Positions 1-10,659 of a stretch of DNA of 64,000 nucleotides are shown here, piece after piece. The DNA is from Spongospora subterranea. Lineage: Eukaryota > Endomyxa > Phytomyxea > Plasmodiophorida > Plasmodiophoridae. The position numbers were made by a program, and so were the translations under genes. Below the pieces are notes generated by a model. The model was not told the DNA's origin and did no database searches. It saw nothing but the letters and a program-made list of their open reading frames with translations. The DNA lies in the NCBI GenBank assembly GCA_900404475.1, contig OUQQ01000012.1, positions 32,722-96,721 of the forward strand. The letters are read 5' to 3'. Every line of letters begins with the position of its first letter. Positions within the stretch are counted from its first letter, which is position 1.

Positions 1-117
1 ATCGAAATGTTTATCCCGGTTATGATACAAATCAACCGTCATTGAAAATGGGCTAAGAACCATGATAAACGTAAGTGTATTAAAACAATGGAGATTTTTT
101 TCCAATCATGTTGACGA

Positions 118-1244
118 TTAAGTGGATTTCTGCGCCTTGGCAGCGCGGGCCAACAATTTACTTCGCGCATTGAGCATGAACTTCCTGGTACTACTGGCTA
201 GATATGTCTCAGGGATCAAGCTGGCAATCCAGGCGGATACAGCATGGGTAAACGAAGGTATGATGGAGACGTAACCGAATGCAACCTTATTCAACGTATC
301 GTCAGCAACCTGTTCAGCCGACAGCACTAACGTGCTCGTTTTACGGAAACCGCTCATTGTCGTTTTCACATAGCTCGGAACGCTAACAAAACCCAACATG
401 AGCAACGGCGTATACGGAGATTTGGACAAAAATTGAGAAACAGTTAACAAGAAAGAGTTTACGTCAAAACGAAGCAATTCAATTCCAGTCTGGACTAAAC
501 AATAATTAAAATCAATTGACCAGATCACCTCGACACAACATCGATATTGTAGTGGGATAGCTCCCCGGCAATGCAACGAGACCACGAGTTGATATAGCTC
601 TTAGTTCCACTGTAAACAGAGTGCAGAGGAACAGGAACAAGAATGGAGAACGAGCTCAGACTGATGATGGCGCCACGACAATGGCAGCTCTTCACTGTCT
701 TGGTCAGAATCGGAACGAAAGCGGCCGTCAATAATGTTGTGAACGACACGTTGACGTTGATGATGTTCGTGATCATCTCGGTCGTCATTTGTGCCAATTC
801 TGTCGGTACATCATCAGAAACGCCGACATTGTTGACTAGAACAGATACGTCCAGGCCATCAACAGCCTTAACAATTTCATTGACCGCGTTGGGCGAAGCA
901 GCATCGGCAATCACAATTTTAGTCTGAACCGAGGGTGATGATTTCGCAATAGAATCCGCGACAAGTTTTAGTGTGTTAGCAGAACGGGCAATGATAACAA
1001 CGTTCATGCCACGCTTGGCGAGCGATTCGGCAAACGCAGCGCCAATTCCTGACGAAGCACCAGTAACCACTGCCCAGGTTTTGGAATGCGAGCCATATTT
1101 AGAAAAGGAGGTTGAAGGGCGGATAAAGTAGGTGAACATGAACCTGGCCAAGCGAAACACGCAGAAGGCAACCGTAATCATGCCAACCTTGGACAACACC
1201 GAGGACATGGCTAATCCGCTGGGACAGGACGAGGTAAACACCAT
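118..1244 (-). CDS. Very-long-chain 3-oxoacyl-CoA reductase (KAR/HSD17B12-like SDR)
   Basis: Short-chain dehydrogenase of the family that reduces 3-ketoacyl-CoA with NADPH in the ER fatty-acid elongation cycle (yeast Ifa38, animal HSD17B12). Exon 1 (1244 to 529) shows a hydrophobic N-terminal anchor, the nucleotide-binding TGASSGIG motif, the NNVG motif and the catalytic YSGTK (YxxxK). A GT-AG intron at 383-528 joins NIDVVS in frame to SVPSYVKTTMSG in exon 2 (382 to 118), matching the family's substrate-side segment VxTKM. The joined protein is about 325 residues, normal for the family. A second in-frame Met at 1208 is an alternative start. The octamer TAGCGCCA lies about 77 bp upstream of the ATG. 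Family assignment is firm; the exact substrate is inferred. Confidence 0.9.
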
Positions 1245-1320
1245 CGCTAATCCAAGATGATCAACCCCGACAATTAATACTCACGGAGTAAAAGGGCGGT
1301 GTTGGATTGGTGGGATGCTG

Positions 1321-1328
1321 TAGCGCCA
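1321..1328 (-). promoter_or_regulatory. TGGCGCTA octamer upstream of SDR gene
   Basis: TAGCGCCA on the + strand (TGGCGCTA in gene sense), 77 bp upstream of the SDR start at 1244. It is one of several copies found close to start codons in this window. A promoter role is inferred from position and recurrence only. Confidence 0.35.
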
Positions 1329-1380
1329 CCTTCAGTTGCCGCCGACTGGGGATCAGTCCGTCCGTGGGAGGATGGAATGG

Positions 1381-1410
1381 TGATCACTTTTGATCACTTT
1401 TGATCACTTT
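1381..1410. repeat. Three-unit 10-bp tandem repeat
   Basis: The decamer TGATCACTTT occurs three times in perfect tandem, followed by a partial TTTTGATGAC variant. It lies in the intergenic region upstream of the SDR gene. No function is evident. Confidence 0.9.
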
Positions 1411-2005
1411 GCACTTTTGATGACTTCTGCGGAGGAGGCCGCGCGGTTGAGTAGACCGGTAGAGATCATAGTGTTTAGACAAGGACGACGCCTGTAGAAA
1501 AACAATAGAAAATCGGAGACGCATTGGGAAAGAATTCCTTTCGAGCTTGTCTTCAGGGTTGAATACTGAGATAAACTCACCTGATACATTCGTTTCCAAT
1601 CTATACGCAAACAGCTGAAGAACTTCCAGATAAGGGTAGATAAGGGTAGTTAGTTCAGTGGAAAGTCGTGGTATGATCCCTATTCACAGATTCATCGAAT
1701 CACATTACCACACTTGCTGAAACTTAAGCTCTGAGTTTCGTACAGATGCATTCTTTCTTTTGTAAAGTCGCAAAAATCTATACGTTTATATAAATTGTGT
1801 TGAACTATTTACTATGTATTCGTGATATATCAACGACTTGATAGAATAATTTTTGATTTCAGAAAACAATGTCCTCACAGCTCCTTAATAAAATCGTTAT
1901 AGCCGGGATGATCCCGTTATAATCGTCTTATGTGCTGCCGCAGACAGTTGCCCATTTCATCGGCCGCGGTTGCTCCATCGTAATGTGAAGTTGTGGATAG
2001 GGAGT
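1411..2005. other. Intergenic, no gene recognised
   Basis: Short overlapping open frames at 1384-1610 on the minus strand have no recognisable domain and no splice continuation. The rest is AT-rich. I see nothing else here. Confidence 0.5.
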
Positions 2006-2009
2006 TAGG

Positions 2010-2437
2010 GACCATACCACGACTTGCTACTGGGCTAACTGCCCTGGACATCGACATCATTTCCCGATACAATTTCAAGTGCCTCTGTGAAAAATTTCTT
2101 GGGGTGACTTTGAAAGATCGGCTTTTGCCAAAGCATCAACAACAGTCTTCATCTGAGATTAGCGAAATCAAACACTTGTGCCAGAAATCACATGAATATT
2201 TACCTCCATTCTGGCGTCGACTATACCAGCTTCGACAGGTTCATCAGGAGTGCAGGTATGGGCAGATGATACCTTTCTAACAACGCCTTGATCGCAAACA
2301 ACTGCTGACCCGCGACAGCTGCTGGATCGGGCTTTGGAGCACCTGAAATACACCCCATTTGTGGAAACGTGCTTATAGCACATCTTTCGCCCTTTGAAAT
2401 AAAACGGAATCTTAGCTGACGCCATATTCATGGCCAT
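2010..2437 (-). pseudogene. FLYWCH/MULE-like transposase remnant
   Basis: The minus-strand frame 2437-2168 reads like a FLYWCH/WRKY-GCM1-type zinc finger as found at the N-terminus of MULE-class transposases and their relatives: GRKMCY, then YFRCSKARSSSCRGSAVV, then SAHTC, giving an ordered C...C...H-x-C set. Past the stop at 2168 the strand still reads, across frameshifts, as a typical follow-on segment (KADLSKSPQEIFHR, then EIVSGNDVD in another frame). No DDE catalytic domain is visible. I read it as a decayed transposable-element fragment; a short host FLYWCH protein is a less likely alternative. Confidence 0.5.
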
Positions 2438-2439
2438 GA

Positions 2440-4500
2440 ATTATGTGGAATGGGGTATCCCGAATTTTTCTAAATGTGACACAATCACCATTATCACACG
2501 CCGAATCAAATGGGGCCCGAGACTTGTTAGCAGACAACTAATTGCCCGGGTATCATCGTGGTTAACTTATTTTGTGGGTTTGGTATGGGTTGAACAGCAT
2601 GGTAGAATTTTGACTAGGTGGATATTTTCGAGTTTTCTTGTGTGTATGTTATGTTTGACCATTTAAGTCACCACAGCAGTCGTACTACACATCATCGCAT
2701 TCACTGCCTTTCGGACAGGTTCGTGCAGCAGAAATTGTCGATATTACATTCACTCCCACTTCATCGCCTAATTCGATATTATTTCCATATCGCTGGACAG
2801 TTCAGTGACGTCTTATTCCCCGAATTACTATCCAAATCCTGCAATGTCCAATCATGATCGTCCCAAACGTCTTCATCTTGGTCGGGTTCTCGACCCAGAT
2901 CACACTAACATGACACGATTATGGTAATTCGAGGTAGATGGCGTTAGTTGTGTCATGTTAACGTGCTCTGGGCCCATAACCTGTTGAAGATGAAGGAGTT
3001 CAGTGACATATTAATCTGATCGCATTATTGTCCACTTCCACAATCCTCAAAGGCTTCCATTATCATCGCCCCAGACATCTTCATTTTTCTTGCTTTATCA
3101 GCCCATACAGAATGAACCTCTGTCGAAATGTTGCTATGGCGAACTAACAAGAAGACCCCGATTTCAACAAGATATTTAATGTCGTTAACGGCCGAATTGT
3201 GAGCGGTCTTGGAGGTGAATCCGGCAAACGAGCATCGGTTTGTTAGCAGTTACCTTGTCTGGAGAATAACGTTCCTGAGTTCATCAGTTTTTTAATCCAA
3301 AACGGGATGCAGGAAAATATTGGCAGATGAGCACAATCAAACGGTGATCCCGAGTCAGTGATTGTCTGTTCAAGACAATGAACGGAACCAGTGATGCTGA
3401 ATCCTCTGCTTATGCCGTTTGGTCTGAGCAGCGCAGATGCGTTGCCACAACCTACTTCTCCTAAACAGCAAATTCGCCTCAGCTCGACTTGCCCTCGCCT
3501 GGCACCGTTTTAGTCATCGCGGTCCACCCAACCGTTGACGTAATGCATTCACTTGAAAAGAGATACAGTCCCGTTACGAATTTGGCCTTCAAAACTAGGA
3601 ACGGGAAAGTCATTCTCAGGACAAATTAAACTGCAAAAAACAAACAAGGCCCAATTGCAGGATTTGGTTCCAGGAACGCTGACAGTTTCGAGCTCCTTCA
3701 ACCACTATTGTTGTTGGTTTGGATTCGTAAAAGGCTACACACGCCTTCAACTCCTCATTCACTGAACGATAAACCAAAATCGCTATGTCTAACGGTCTCA
3801 ACTCCCCGCCCTTCGCCTCTAATGTTCGATTCCGACGATTCACACCTGCTTTATGTTGTCATAGATGTTTTTGGCTCCCGATGATATTGGAACCATCTAC
3901 AGTATTATCTCGGCTCGGAAACTATTCGCCGTCCGAACAAGGTCGGCCACCCGGGTGAGTTCATATCGCCAAACCGGCATTACAAAAGCAAATGATCAGT
4001 TTCGTATCAAGTGTAAATTGATCACAAGCGTGACCTATCTTCTGACTTAGGAATCTTAAAAAGTATGTCTAACACGAGCAGTTTCCAATGACAAACACAT
4101 TCTTGTCACTGCTCCATCAATGTGCAGCCAGAAAATATCGTTGACAGAGTGGCCAGGAAGCGGATCTTGTTGGAAAGAGGCGGTGAAACTGCTCGTATCA
4201 TGGAATAATTGTGACAGCGAGTGGCAACAAACAATCCCACATAGCTCAATCACACATAGCTCAAACACATTATTCAAACCCTTAACGCAGGAGCTTGATG
4301 GCAGTCAAATTCGCCCATTTTAGATGGCACTGAGGTACCGAATCCTTACGCTGGTGTAGATATTGACCCTAACGAACAAACAGGAAAGGCTGAACGTAAT
4401 TGAAGACAGGAACAGAAAAATTGGAATCCAGCTGGTACTGTGGACATTGCTCAAGATTTTGAGGTGAATCAGCCACTGGGCTTTCTGGCGGTTTATATTC
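2440..4500. other. Gene-poor stretch, no recognised product
   Basis: Only short frames without recognisable motifs or consistent splice partners are present (for example 2430-2666 +, 3553-3765 +, 3616-3843 -). Together with the flanking transposase remnants this looks like a degenerate mobile-element region, but I can support no specific element between these coordinates. Confidence 0.4.
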
Positions 4501-4516
4501 GGGTACCGGAATGGAT

Positions 4517-5140
4517 TCATTCGCACAATCGCAAAGCAGACAATTTTTGGCTACATTCATCAGCAGTTGTTCTCGCGTAGCAACTGTTGGCCCAATGACC
4601 AGTTTCGCCGCATTGGAAGCAGCGATCTTCGTCAATAGTTGTTCTCGCGTAGCACCTGTTTGCCCAATGACCTGTTCGGCGGCATCGGAAACAGCGATCC
4701 TCAGTTTTCACAGCCAGACGAATCTGGTTTTTAACAGGTTCCCTTGATTCTAAAATGGGAATGAGCGCGTTGTCATGCGCCAGCCGGTTCGGACAGCCCG
4801 ACGAAAAATGACCAGATTGGCCGCAGTTGAAGCACAGGTTAGAGGCGCCTCTAAACTCCCTCTCGAGAGCCGCTCGAGAAACGTCGTCGAGCTGGACGCT
4901 GCTGTAGGAGCCTCCTCGAACGTGATCGATGTCATACCTCATCATATATTCCTTCACCAGGTTATCTTCGGCGAAGGCGCATTGCACGAGGCGGACCTCT
5001 TCGACGCTCAACGGCTGGTGGAGGCTAGTCCAGGCGCTCGCCTTTCCCCGAACGTGCCGGCGCCATCGTTCCTCGACATTGTCGGACTTGCCGACGTAAA
5101 AGTTGTCGCCAATCAGTCGCAACACGTAAACTTTGGACAT
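4517..5140 (-). CDS. GIY-YIG nuclease-like protein with CCHC zinc knuckles
   Basis: Intronless 207-residue frame. The N-terminus (MSKVYVLRLIGDNFYVGKSD) has the GIY-YIG pattern: a VYVL strand, a FYVGKS strand, then an arginine-rich ERWRRHVRG helix and a later acidic helix (FAEDNLVKEYMM). After about residue 95 come three retroviral-type CCHC zinc knuckles: CFNCGQSGHFSSGC, CFRCRRTGHWANRC and CFQCGETGHWANSC. The last two are encoded by a 72-bp tandem duplication. A nuclease that binds nucleic acid through its knuckles is inferred. The location among transposase remnants suggests a mobile-element or virus-derived gene. The conserved catalytic Glu cannot be assigned with confidence. The stop directly follows a divergent tail, so the C-terminus may be truncated. 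Confidence 0.7.
   Translation of the reverse strand: MSKVYVLRLIGDNFYVGKSDNVEERWRRHVRGKASAWTSLHQPLSVEEVRLVQCAFAEDNLVKEYMMRYDIDHVRGGSYSSVQLDDVSRAALEREFRGASNLCFNCGQSGHFSSGCPNRLAHDNALIPILESREPVKNQIRLAVKTEDRCFRCRRTGHWANRCYARTTIDEDRCFQCGETGHWANSCYARTTADECSQKLSALRLCE
4565..4708. repeat. 72-bp tandem duplication encoding two zinc knuckles
   Basis: Two copies of a 72-bp unit (4565-4636 and 4637-4708) each begin AGTTGTTCTCGCGTAGCA on the + strand and encode 24 residues with one CCHC knuckle on the minus strand. Divergence is moderate, so the duplication is not brand new. Confidence 0.8.
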
Positions 5141-5620
5141 GCTGCTTCACGTTGAGATAAATAAGAAATCAATGAATCCATTGACACGGATCTCATCTCT
5201 CCCTGATTGCAGCGGTTGTGTCACTGAAGGTGACGCAACACATCCCGACACAATATGGACAGGAGAGATGGCGTGCGAGAACATATACCACATGAGTTCG
5301 GACATACAAGTCCTTTAGAGACAAGGTTGTTTAACGCCATATCCCTTTTCAAAACTGGATAACTGACGTCAAGTGCATTTCTCTCTCCGAAATGTTGAGC
5401 TTTGAGGCTTTTAAAAAAAAGAGAAGCTCATAATCAAGAGAAGGGCTTACAGAATTTGTTCCAGTGGCACCACTGCCTCGGCATTGTTGAACTAGAATCT
5501 AAGAAATTGACTGCACCTGCAGAAGACCTCAACCGAGCTGGAGAAGCCAACGTGGCTCTTGGGAAGGCAATAGCCCTACGATCAGCATCCCTCGGAAATC
5601 GTCATCGTTCCTGGAGAGTT
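5141..5620. other. Intergenic, no gene recognised
   Basis: Short frames only (5133-5318 + and 5402-5629 +), with no recognisable motif. The 3' part leads directly into the mariner-like remnant. Confidence 0.4.
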
Positions 5621-5624
5621 TGCC

Positions 5625-6200
5625 GGTAGAAAAGGACAGTCAAACCTTACTGATGACCATCGTCGTTCAATTTACGAATATGCAGGAATTTTTATCAACG
5701 GTTTGATTGCATCAGCAAGCCGCAAATTTGCCGTTCCCCTTCGAACAGCCAACAGGATATGGATCAGGGAGTGAAAACAAGTGGTAACGGAACGACTTCT
5801 GCCATCGTTTATTGACAAACATGAGGAAGCATTGGTCGAAAGAAAAAGCCCGTTGATCCAGAGAAAGTCAAAAACATTCCTTTACAGCAATTATCAAATA
5901 TCCAGTATCTTTGGTGCGGTTTGAATCTGTCGGTATCCACAGTAAATGTAAGAATCAAGGAAGGAGTTCTCAGGGCGCATTCAAACGCGATAAATCCAAT
6001 CCTCACTGAGGTCAACCAGATGACCAAACTAAAGTATAACCAAGTCACCCAATCATGATCCAATTTTCAATACCATGATGAACGTCATCCATATTGACGA
6101 AGAATGGTTTTATTTGACTTATTTATGGGTCCTCTGCCCAATTCAATAGATGTATCCCTGGTCGGGGTTTTCAACGTTTTCATCCAAAGGTTTACTGCTT
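5625..6200 (+). pseudogene. Mariner-like (Tc1/mariner) transposase remnant
   Basis: Reading the + strand across frameshifts and stops recovers pieces in the order seen in plant/protist mariner-like transposases: a helix-turn-helix-like piece (LTDDHRRSIYEYAGIFINGL, then RKFAVPLRTANRIW), then RAHSNAINPILTEVNQMTK, which resembles the S-x-IKPxLTExNK box, then NVIHIDEEWFYLT at about 6071-6120, which resembles the vHIDEKWF box carrying the second catalytic Asp. Several stops and frame changes interrupt it, so it is inactive. I did not find terminal inverted repeats. The order of the boxes makes the family call reasonable despite decay. Confidence 0.65.
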
Positions 6201-6660
6201 GTTAGTGTTTTATATTGATCTGATTGGGCTGCGATTCTCGATTAAAGTCCTATTTTGAAACTACAGTTTGAGGTCGCTTTACAAACATGATTATTATACG
6301 TCTTGTTCAAGATATGAAACAATGTGAGAGATCCACAAGGAAGCCTGTCTTCACCCACACCTTTTTATTGAAAGGAAGTTGACGACGACGGATATAGTCC
6401 CAGGGAATTAATTGATTTTATCACGTTTGATAATAACGGTCTTCATGATTTGATGATTGACAGCACCACGATGACCATAACCTTGGTCCAATTGACCACA
6501 GCGGGAAGATAACTCTGGTCAAACAACTATTGACACCTTGTGATGAACACGTGTAAATAACGTTCTCTCTTCATATACTAGTACTATAATTTCATGTCAA
6601 ACGCAATCAAGAACGGCCCGACGGTTGATTTGCGCACACCCGTTCCGCCAACCAGCACTG
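6201..6660. other. Intergenic, probable transposon tail
   Basis: No open frame of note. It may hold the eroded 3' part of the mariner-like element, ahead of the pirin gene. Confidence 0.3.
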
Positions 6661-6667
6661 GGTGGTG

Positions 6668-6675
6668 TAGCGCCA
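6668..6675 (+). promoter_or_regulatory. TAGCGCCA octamer upstream of pirin gene
   Basis: TAGCGCCA, 143 bp upstream of the preferred pirin start at 6811. It is in the opposite orientation to most other promoter-proximal copies. If translation starts at the in-frame ATG at 6625 instead, this copy would be coding. Confidence 0.25.
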
Positions 6676-6810
6676 TGTGATTGGGTGACCGCCACTACTG
6701 TTATCCCACCCTTTGCCCTGAGTTTCAGTCTCACAGCCAGTGTATTGGCGATCGGTTTGGTGCCCCGTTCCCCTTATCGATCACATCACTCTTCCCGACA
6801 CCGATCACCA

Positions 6811-7989
6811 ATGAATCACAATCCGTCAATAACTGTGACACCGCTCGACATCACATCATCGCCATTCATCACAGAGGACCCGTTCTTATTCTGTGTTTAT
6901 CATAATGACTCATATCCTGCCGGTGATCAGCAGATGCAGGCCCCACGTCGCGGGAACGGCCACGATTTCGATCCGCAAGCGCCATATCGAATGTACCATG
7001 GAGATCATATCCCAGGGTATCATTGTCATCGTCAACAGTTTCAACAACGAGTTCATGGTTATTACAGATTCCCTCAACATCCACATCGGGGATTCGAGAC
7101 GTTAACCGTCATGATGGAAGGAACCGTTGACCACACCGATAGCCTAGGTCGGTCGGCCCCCTGGCCTGATCCCTGCCATGGACCTGACTGTGTGTCGCCA
7201 GGAGGCAGCGGTCGATACAGTGATGGCGATATGCAATGGCTGACGGCAGGAAGAGGAATCCTTCACGGTGAGAACTTCCCGCTAATCAATCAATCCGCTC
7301 CAAATCCTTTACGTCTGTTCCAAATTTGGTTGAACCTTTCGCCTTCATCAAAAATGGCCGAACCCAAACAAAGTCTGTTCTCGTCGCTCATAAGATCGTC
7401 TCCAAAAAAATGACAATTTTCAGTGATGTTCTGGGCGGAATCAATACCGAAATCGGTGTCTGACGATGGACGATCAACAGTGAGGGTATTGGTGGGCCAA
7501 TTCGGTGATGTGGCGCCATTGCCGCCACCGCCTGACTCATGGGCGGCCGATCCGGCCCATGATGTCGCCGTCTGGTTCATGACCATCGCCCCAGGGGGAT
7601 CCGTTCGATTACCATCGTGTGCAGCGGGTGTTAACCGCCTTCTGTATTTTATAACCGGCGATGGGATCACCGTTGCCGATCGCTCTGTAAATCGCCATTC
7701 CGTGTTCCGAATCCCTGGCGGAACCGGTGTCGATGTTCGCAATAGCGGAACACAGAAGGCGGAAGCCTTGATCCTGCAAGGACAACCGATTAATGAACCT
7801 GTTCATCAACATGGACCATTCGTAATGAACTCTGAACAGGAGATTCAGACCGCTATTAGCGATTACAGTAAAACCCGATTTGGGGGTTGGCCATGGCAGG
7901 ATAACGCCGTTGTATTCCCACCAGATAAAGGGCGATTCGTGTCGGTTAATGGTGTGGTCGAATACCCTCCTGGTCACTCATCATCATAA
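6811..7989 (+). CDS. Pirin family protein
   Basis: Bicupin iron-binding protein of the pirin family (nuclear cofactor or quercetinase-like activities are known in the family). Exon 1 ends at 7372, a 51-bp intron spans 7373-7423, and exon 2 joins in frame as MAEPKQ-MMFWAESIPK. Diagnostic motifs are FPQHPHRGFETLTVMMEG, GDMQWLTAGRGILHGE and, later, the PINEPVHQHGPFVMN segment. Metal ligands His-Pro-His and the GRGILHGE His/Glu are present. I chose the Met at 6811 because the family core starts soon after; an in-frame Met at 6625 adds 62 unremarkable residues. Two insertions are odd: about 45 His/Gln/Arg-rich residues before the HPHRG motif, and a Pro/Gly-rich loop (DPCHGPDCVSPGG) before GDMQW. 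Confidence 0.92.
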
Positions 7990-8122
7990 TCGATCGTCTC
8001 CAGATCAATATATATATAAAAATGTTATCGTGTCGGGTTTAGAACGGCAATCAATCACCAAACGAATCATCTACAGTAGTTGTAGATTGAAATCCGGAAC
8101 GAGCGGTCGTTGATGTAGCTAA

Positions 8123-8150
8123 GGGTGGTTGGGGGTTAGGGAAATGGGGG
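8123..8150 (+). other. Potential G-quadruplex
   Basis: Four G-runs of 3, 5, 3 and 5 with loops of 5, 3 and 4 bases, between the pirin stop and the OLA1 start. The pattern fits the standard G3+N1-7 rule. Function unknown. Confidence 0.5.
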
Positions 8151-8399
8151 TTTTACTGGCCCAACACGATATAGTGACATGAGTTATAGTAAGAGAAATC
8201 ACATCGCCCGGCGTGTGTGTATCGCCATCCCGTCGGCCGTCTGTATCGCCATCGTTCACCACCCCCTTTCAGTCCACACCCCCCACGCCCCACTTCGGAC
8301 TCCGTCAACTCCGAACACCTGTCTCAGAACGATTTCTTCGAAAGAGAATACGATAGTTGAATACCCGTGTGCGATATCTTGTGATTTGAAGGGTGAAAG

Positions 8400-10219
8400 A
8401 TGCCGCCAAAGAAGGGTGTCGATGAGGCATCAATAGCGCCACGATTTGGTCGTGTTAGTAAGTACTTGGCTATCTGTCCATTGTCATAAACCATTTATCA
8501 ATTTATAATTGTTCAGAGTCGAATCTAAAGATGGGTCTTGTTGGATTACCCAATGTTGGAAAGAGTTCTCTATTCAATCTTCTAACTCAACAATCGCAGC
8601 GAACTGAAAGTAATTATTGATTTTGTTTAGATCAGCGATTGCCCGTTGTGTTTCAACCTGCTTTGTCTTGTTTTCGTTGTCGTTATTGCTGCTCGTATCT
8701 GATTGTGTGTTGTTTTGTGTCAGATTTCCCCTTCTGCACTGTAGGCACTCGTGAATATTGTGTCAACCAATTCCTGAACCACTAATCACTGTGAATATTG
8801 CCAGATCGACCCATGTCAAGCGCGTTGTCCTGTTCCTGATGAGCGCTGTTAGCACAATACCCATTTCCGCCCCATTTCTTTCATTTCATCCCTTACACGT
8901 TTTATTTCATTTTTATCAGCAATTCTTTGCAGTTTTTTAGTAATGTTCTCCATTCCCCTCAATTTCAGGCAAATGCAATGGCTTCTCCGCTCCACCTCAA
9001 TCGTAGACATGGTCACTGATTCGATCTATATTCAGATGAATGGCTGTGCGACGTGTGGAAACCGCCATCGATGTATCCCGCCTATCTTCTTGTCACCGAT
9101 ATCGCCGGTCTGATTCGTGGCGCATCCGAGGGTGCCGGTCTTGGCAACGCTTTCCTTTCCCATATCCAGGCGGTCGACGGAATCTTTCACCTGGTCCGAA
9201 CCTTCGACAATCCTGAAGTGACCCACGTTGATGAAAGCGTTGACCCGATTCGCGATCTCGACACGATTCTCAGCGAACTGTGCAAGAAGGACTTAACCTA
9301 CGTATCCGCCCAACGCATCGCCAAAGAGAAAGATGTCAAGCGCACCCCGAATGCCAAACTTCCTCCCATATTTTTCACGGTCATGGACAAGGCCGAAGAG
9401 CTGCTAAAGGAGACGAAAGGTCTCGCTGGACATGATTGGACCCTTCCCGAGATTGAGAAGCTAAACGAGCTGATCCCGCAAGCGATTACACTGAAACCTG
9501 TCGTGTATCTGATCAATCTCAGCCAGAAGGATTACGTGCGAAAGAAGAACAAATGGCTGGCGAAGATCAAGTCCTGGATTGATTCACACCATCCCGGTGT
9601 TATGATCCCTTTCTCGGTCGATTTCGAGCAGGAATACGCCGCTGTTCGTGATGATCCTGCCGCCAAGGAGACCTTTCTAGCGTCATTAGGGGGTGCTGTC
9701 GACTCAGCTCTTCCCAAAATCGTCAAAGCTGGATATGCCGAATTGCGTCTGATGTATTTCTTTACCGCTGGTGTTAAAGAAGGTATAGCTCCGTTTATCG
9801 TCGATTCCGCCATTGTTTCACATTTTCTCGCTATCGCCATTGTTATGATTGGTTCCCCGATCTGTACAAACTCGGATTTAATGGGGGATTGTTCTAGTTC
9901 GCTGTTGGACAGTTTCCTGTGGAGCTACAGCGCCTCAAGCTGCCGGTGCCATCCACTCTGATTTCGAGAAGGGGTTCATCAAGGCGGAAGTCTGCACCTT
10001 CAATGTATGGGCTCAGTTATTATCACCGTTTTTCGGCAATTCATTAACCGGTGCGAACACAAACAGGATTTCAAGGAACTGTCCTGTGGCGATAAGAACG
10101 GTATGGTCAAAGTGAAAGCCGCTGGAAAATATCGCACAGAAGGCAAGTCATATATCGTCCAAGATGGGGACATCATATTCTTCCAATTCAATACTCCCAA
10201 TGCGCCAAAGAAGAAATAA
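8400..10219 (+). CDS. OLA1: Obg-like ATPase 1 (OLA1/YchF family)
   Basis: Cytosolic P-loop ATPase of the YchF/OLA1 family that binds ribosomes. Seven exons join in frame: 8400-8457, 8517-8609, 8724-8740, 8969-9002, 9036-9782, 9898-10004, 10067-10219. The start MPPKKG is the family's typical start. Motifs seen: P-loop [36 protein letters not shown] (G3 region), [32 protein letters not shown] (the NLSE-type specificity motif in place of NKxD), FFTAGVKE, then the TGS domain ending [20 protein letters not shown] and TPNAPKKK. Oddities: the segment after FPFCT is divergent ([14 protein letters not shown] instead of DPN...VPDERFDW), [14 protein letters not shown] replaces VRAWTIRKGTKAPQ, and one intron (9003-9035) would be only 33 bp. 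Confidence 0.93.
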
Positions 10220-10659
10220 CTCAGCAGTCGTAATTTTTCACAATTTGCAATTGATTTCGTATTAATGTTTTAATATTGCTGTTGTTGTGATATATATCAG
10301 GTCTTATGATGTCAATGAGATCACACCTCTTTCCCAGCGTTATGCTATATAAATCAACGTCATTTTATCGAGCGCTGGTCTGTTTGCTGATGGTGTCTAT
10401 CTGTTCCCCGTTTGTCGCGACACATTCCGCTTGCACAATCTGTGAATATCATCGTGTTAGGTTAACGGGCGGCGAGCAATCATGGGTTGGAATTCGGGGT
10501 GGTGATGACATTACGGGCAGGTATTATGGTCTTGGAACCACACGATAATACAATCGTGATGGTAATAATGACCACATCGGATTAACATCAGATCATCGTC
10601 ATCGTCATATTTCGCCAAGCAGATTACACATCTAACGCCACTTCCCGTTAGATATCCGC

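Noticed and set aside
1993..2280. 95-residue plus-strand frame
   Set aside because: It is the reverse strand of the FLYWCH/MULE-like remnant and has no support of its own.
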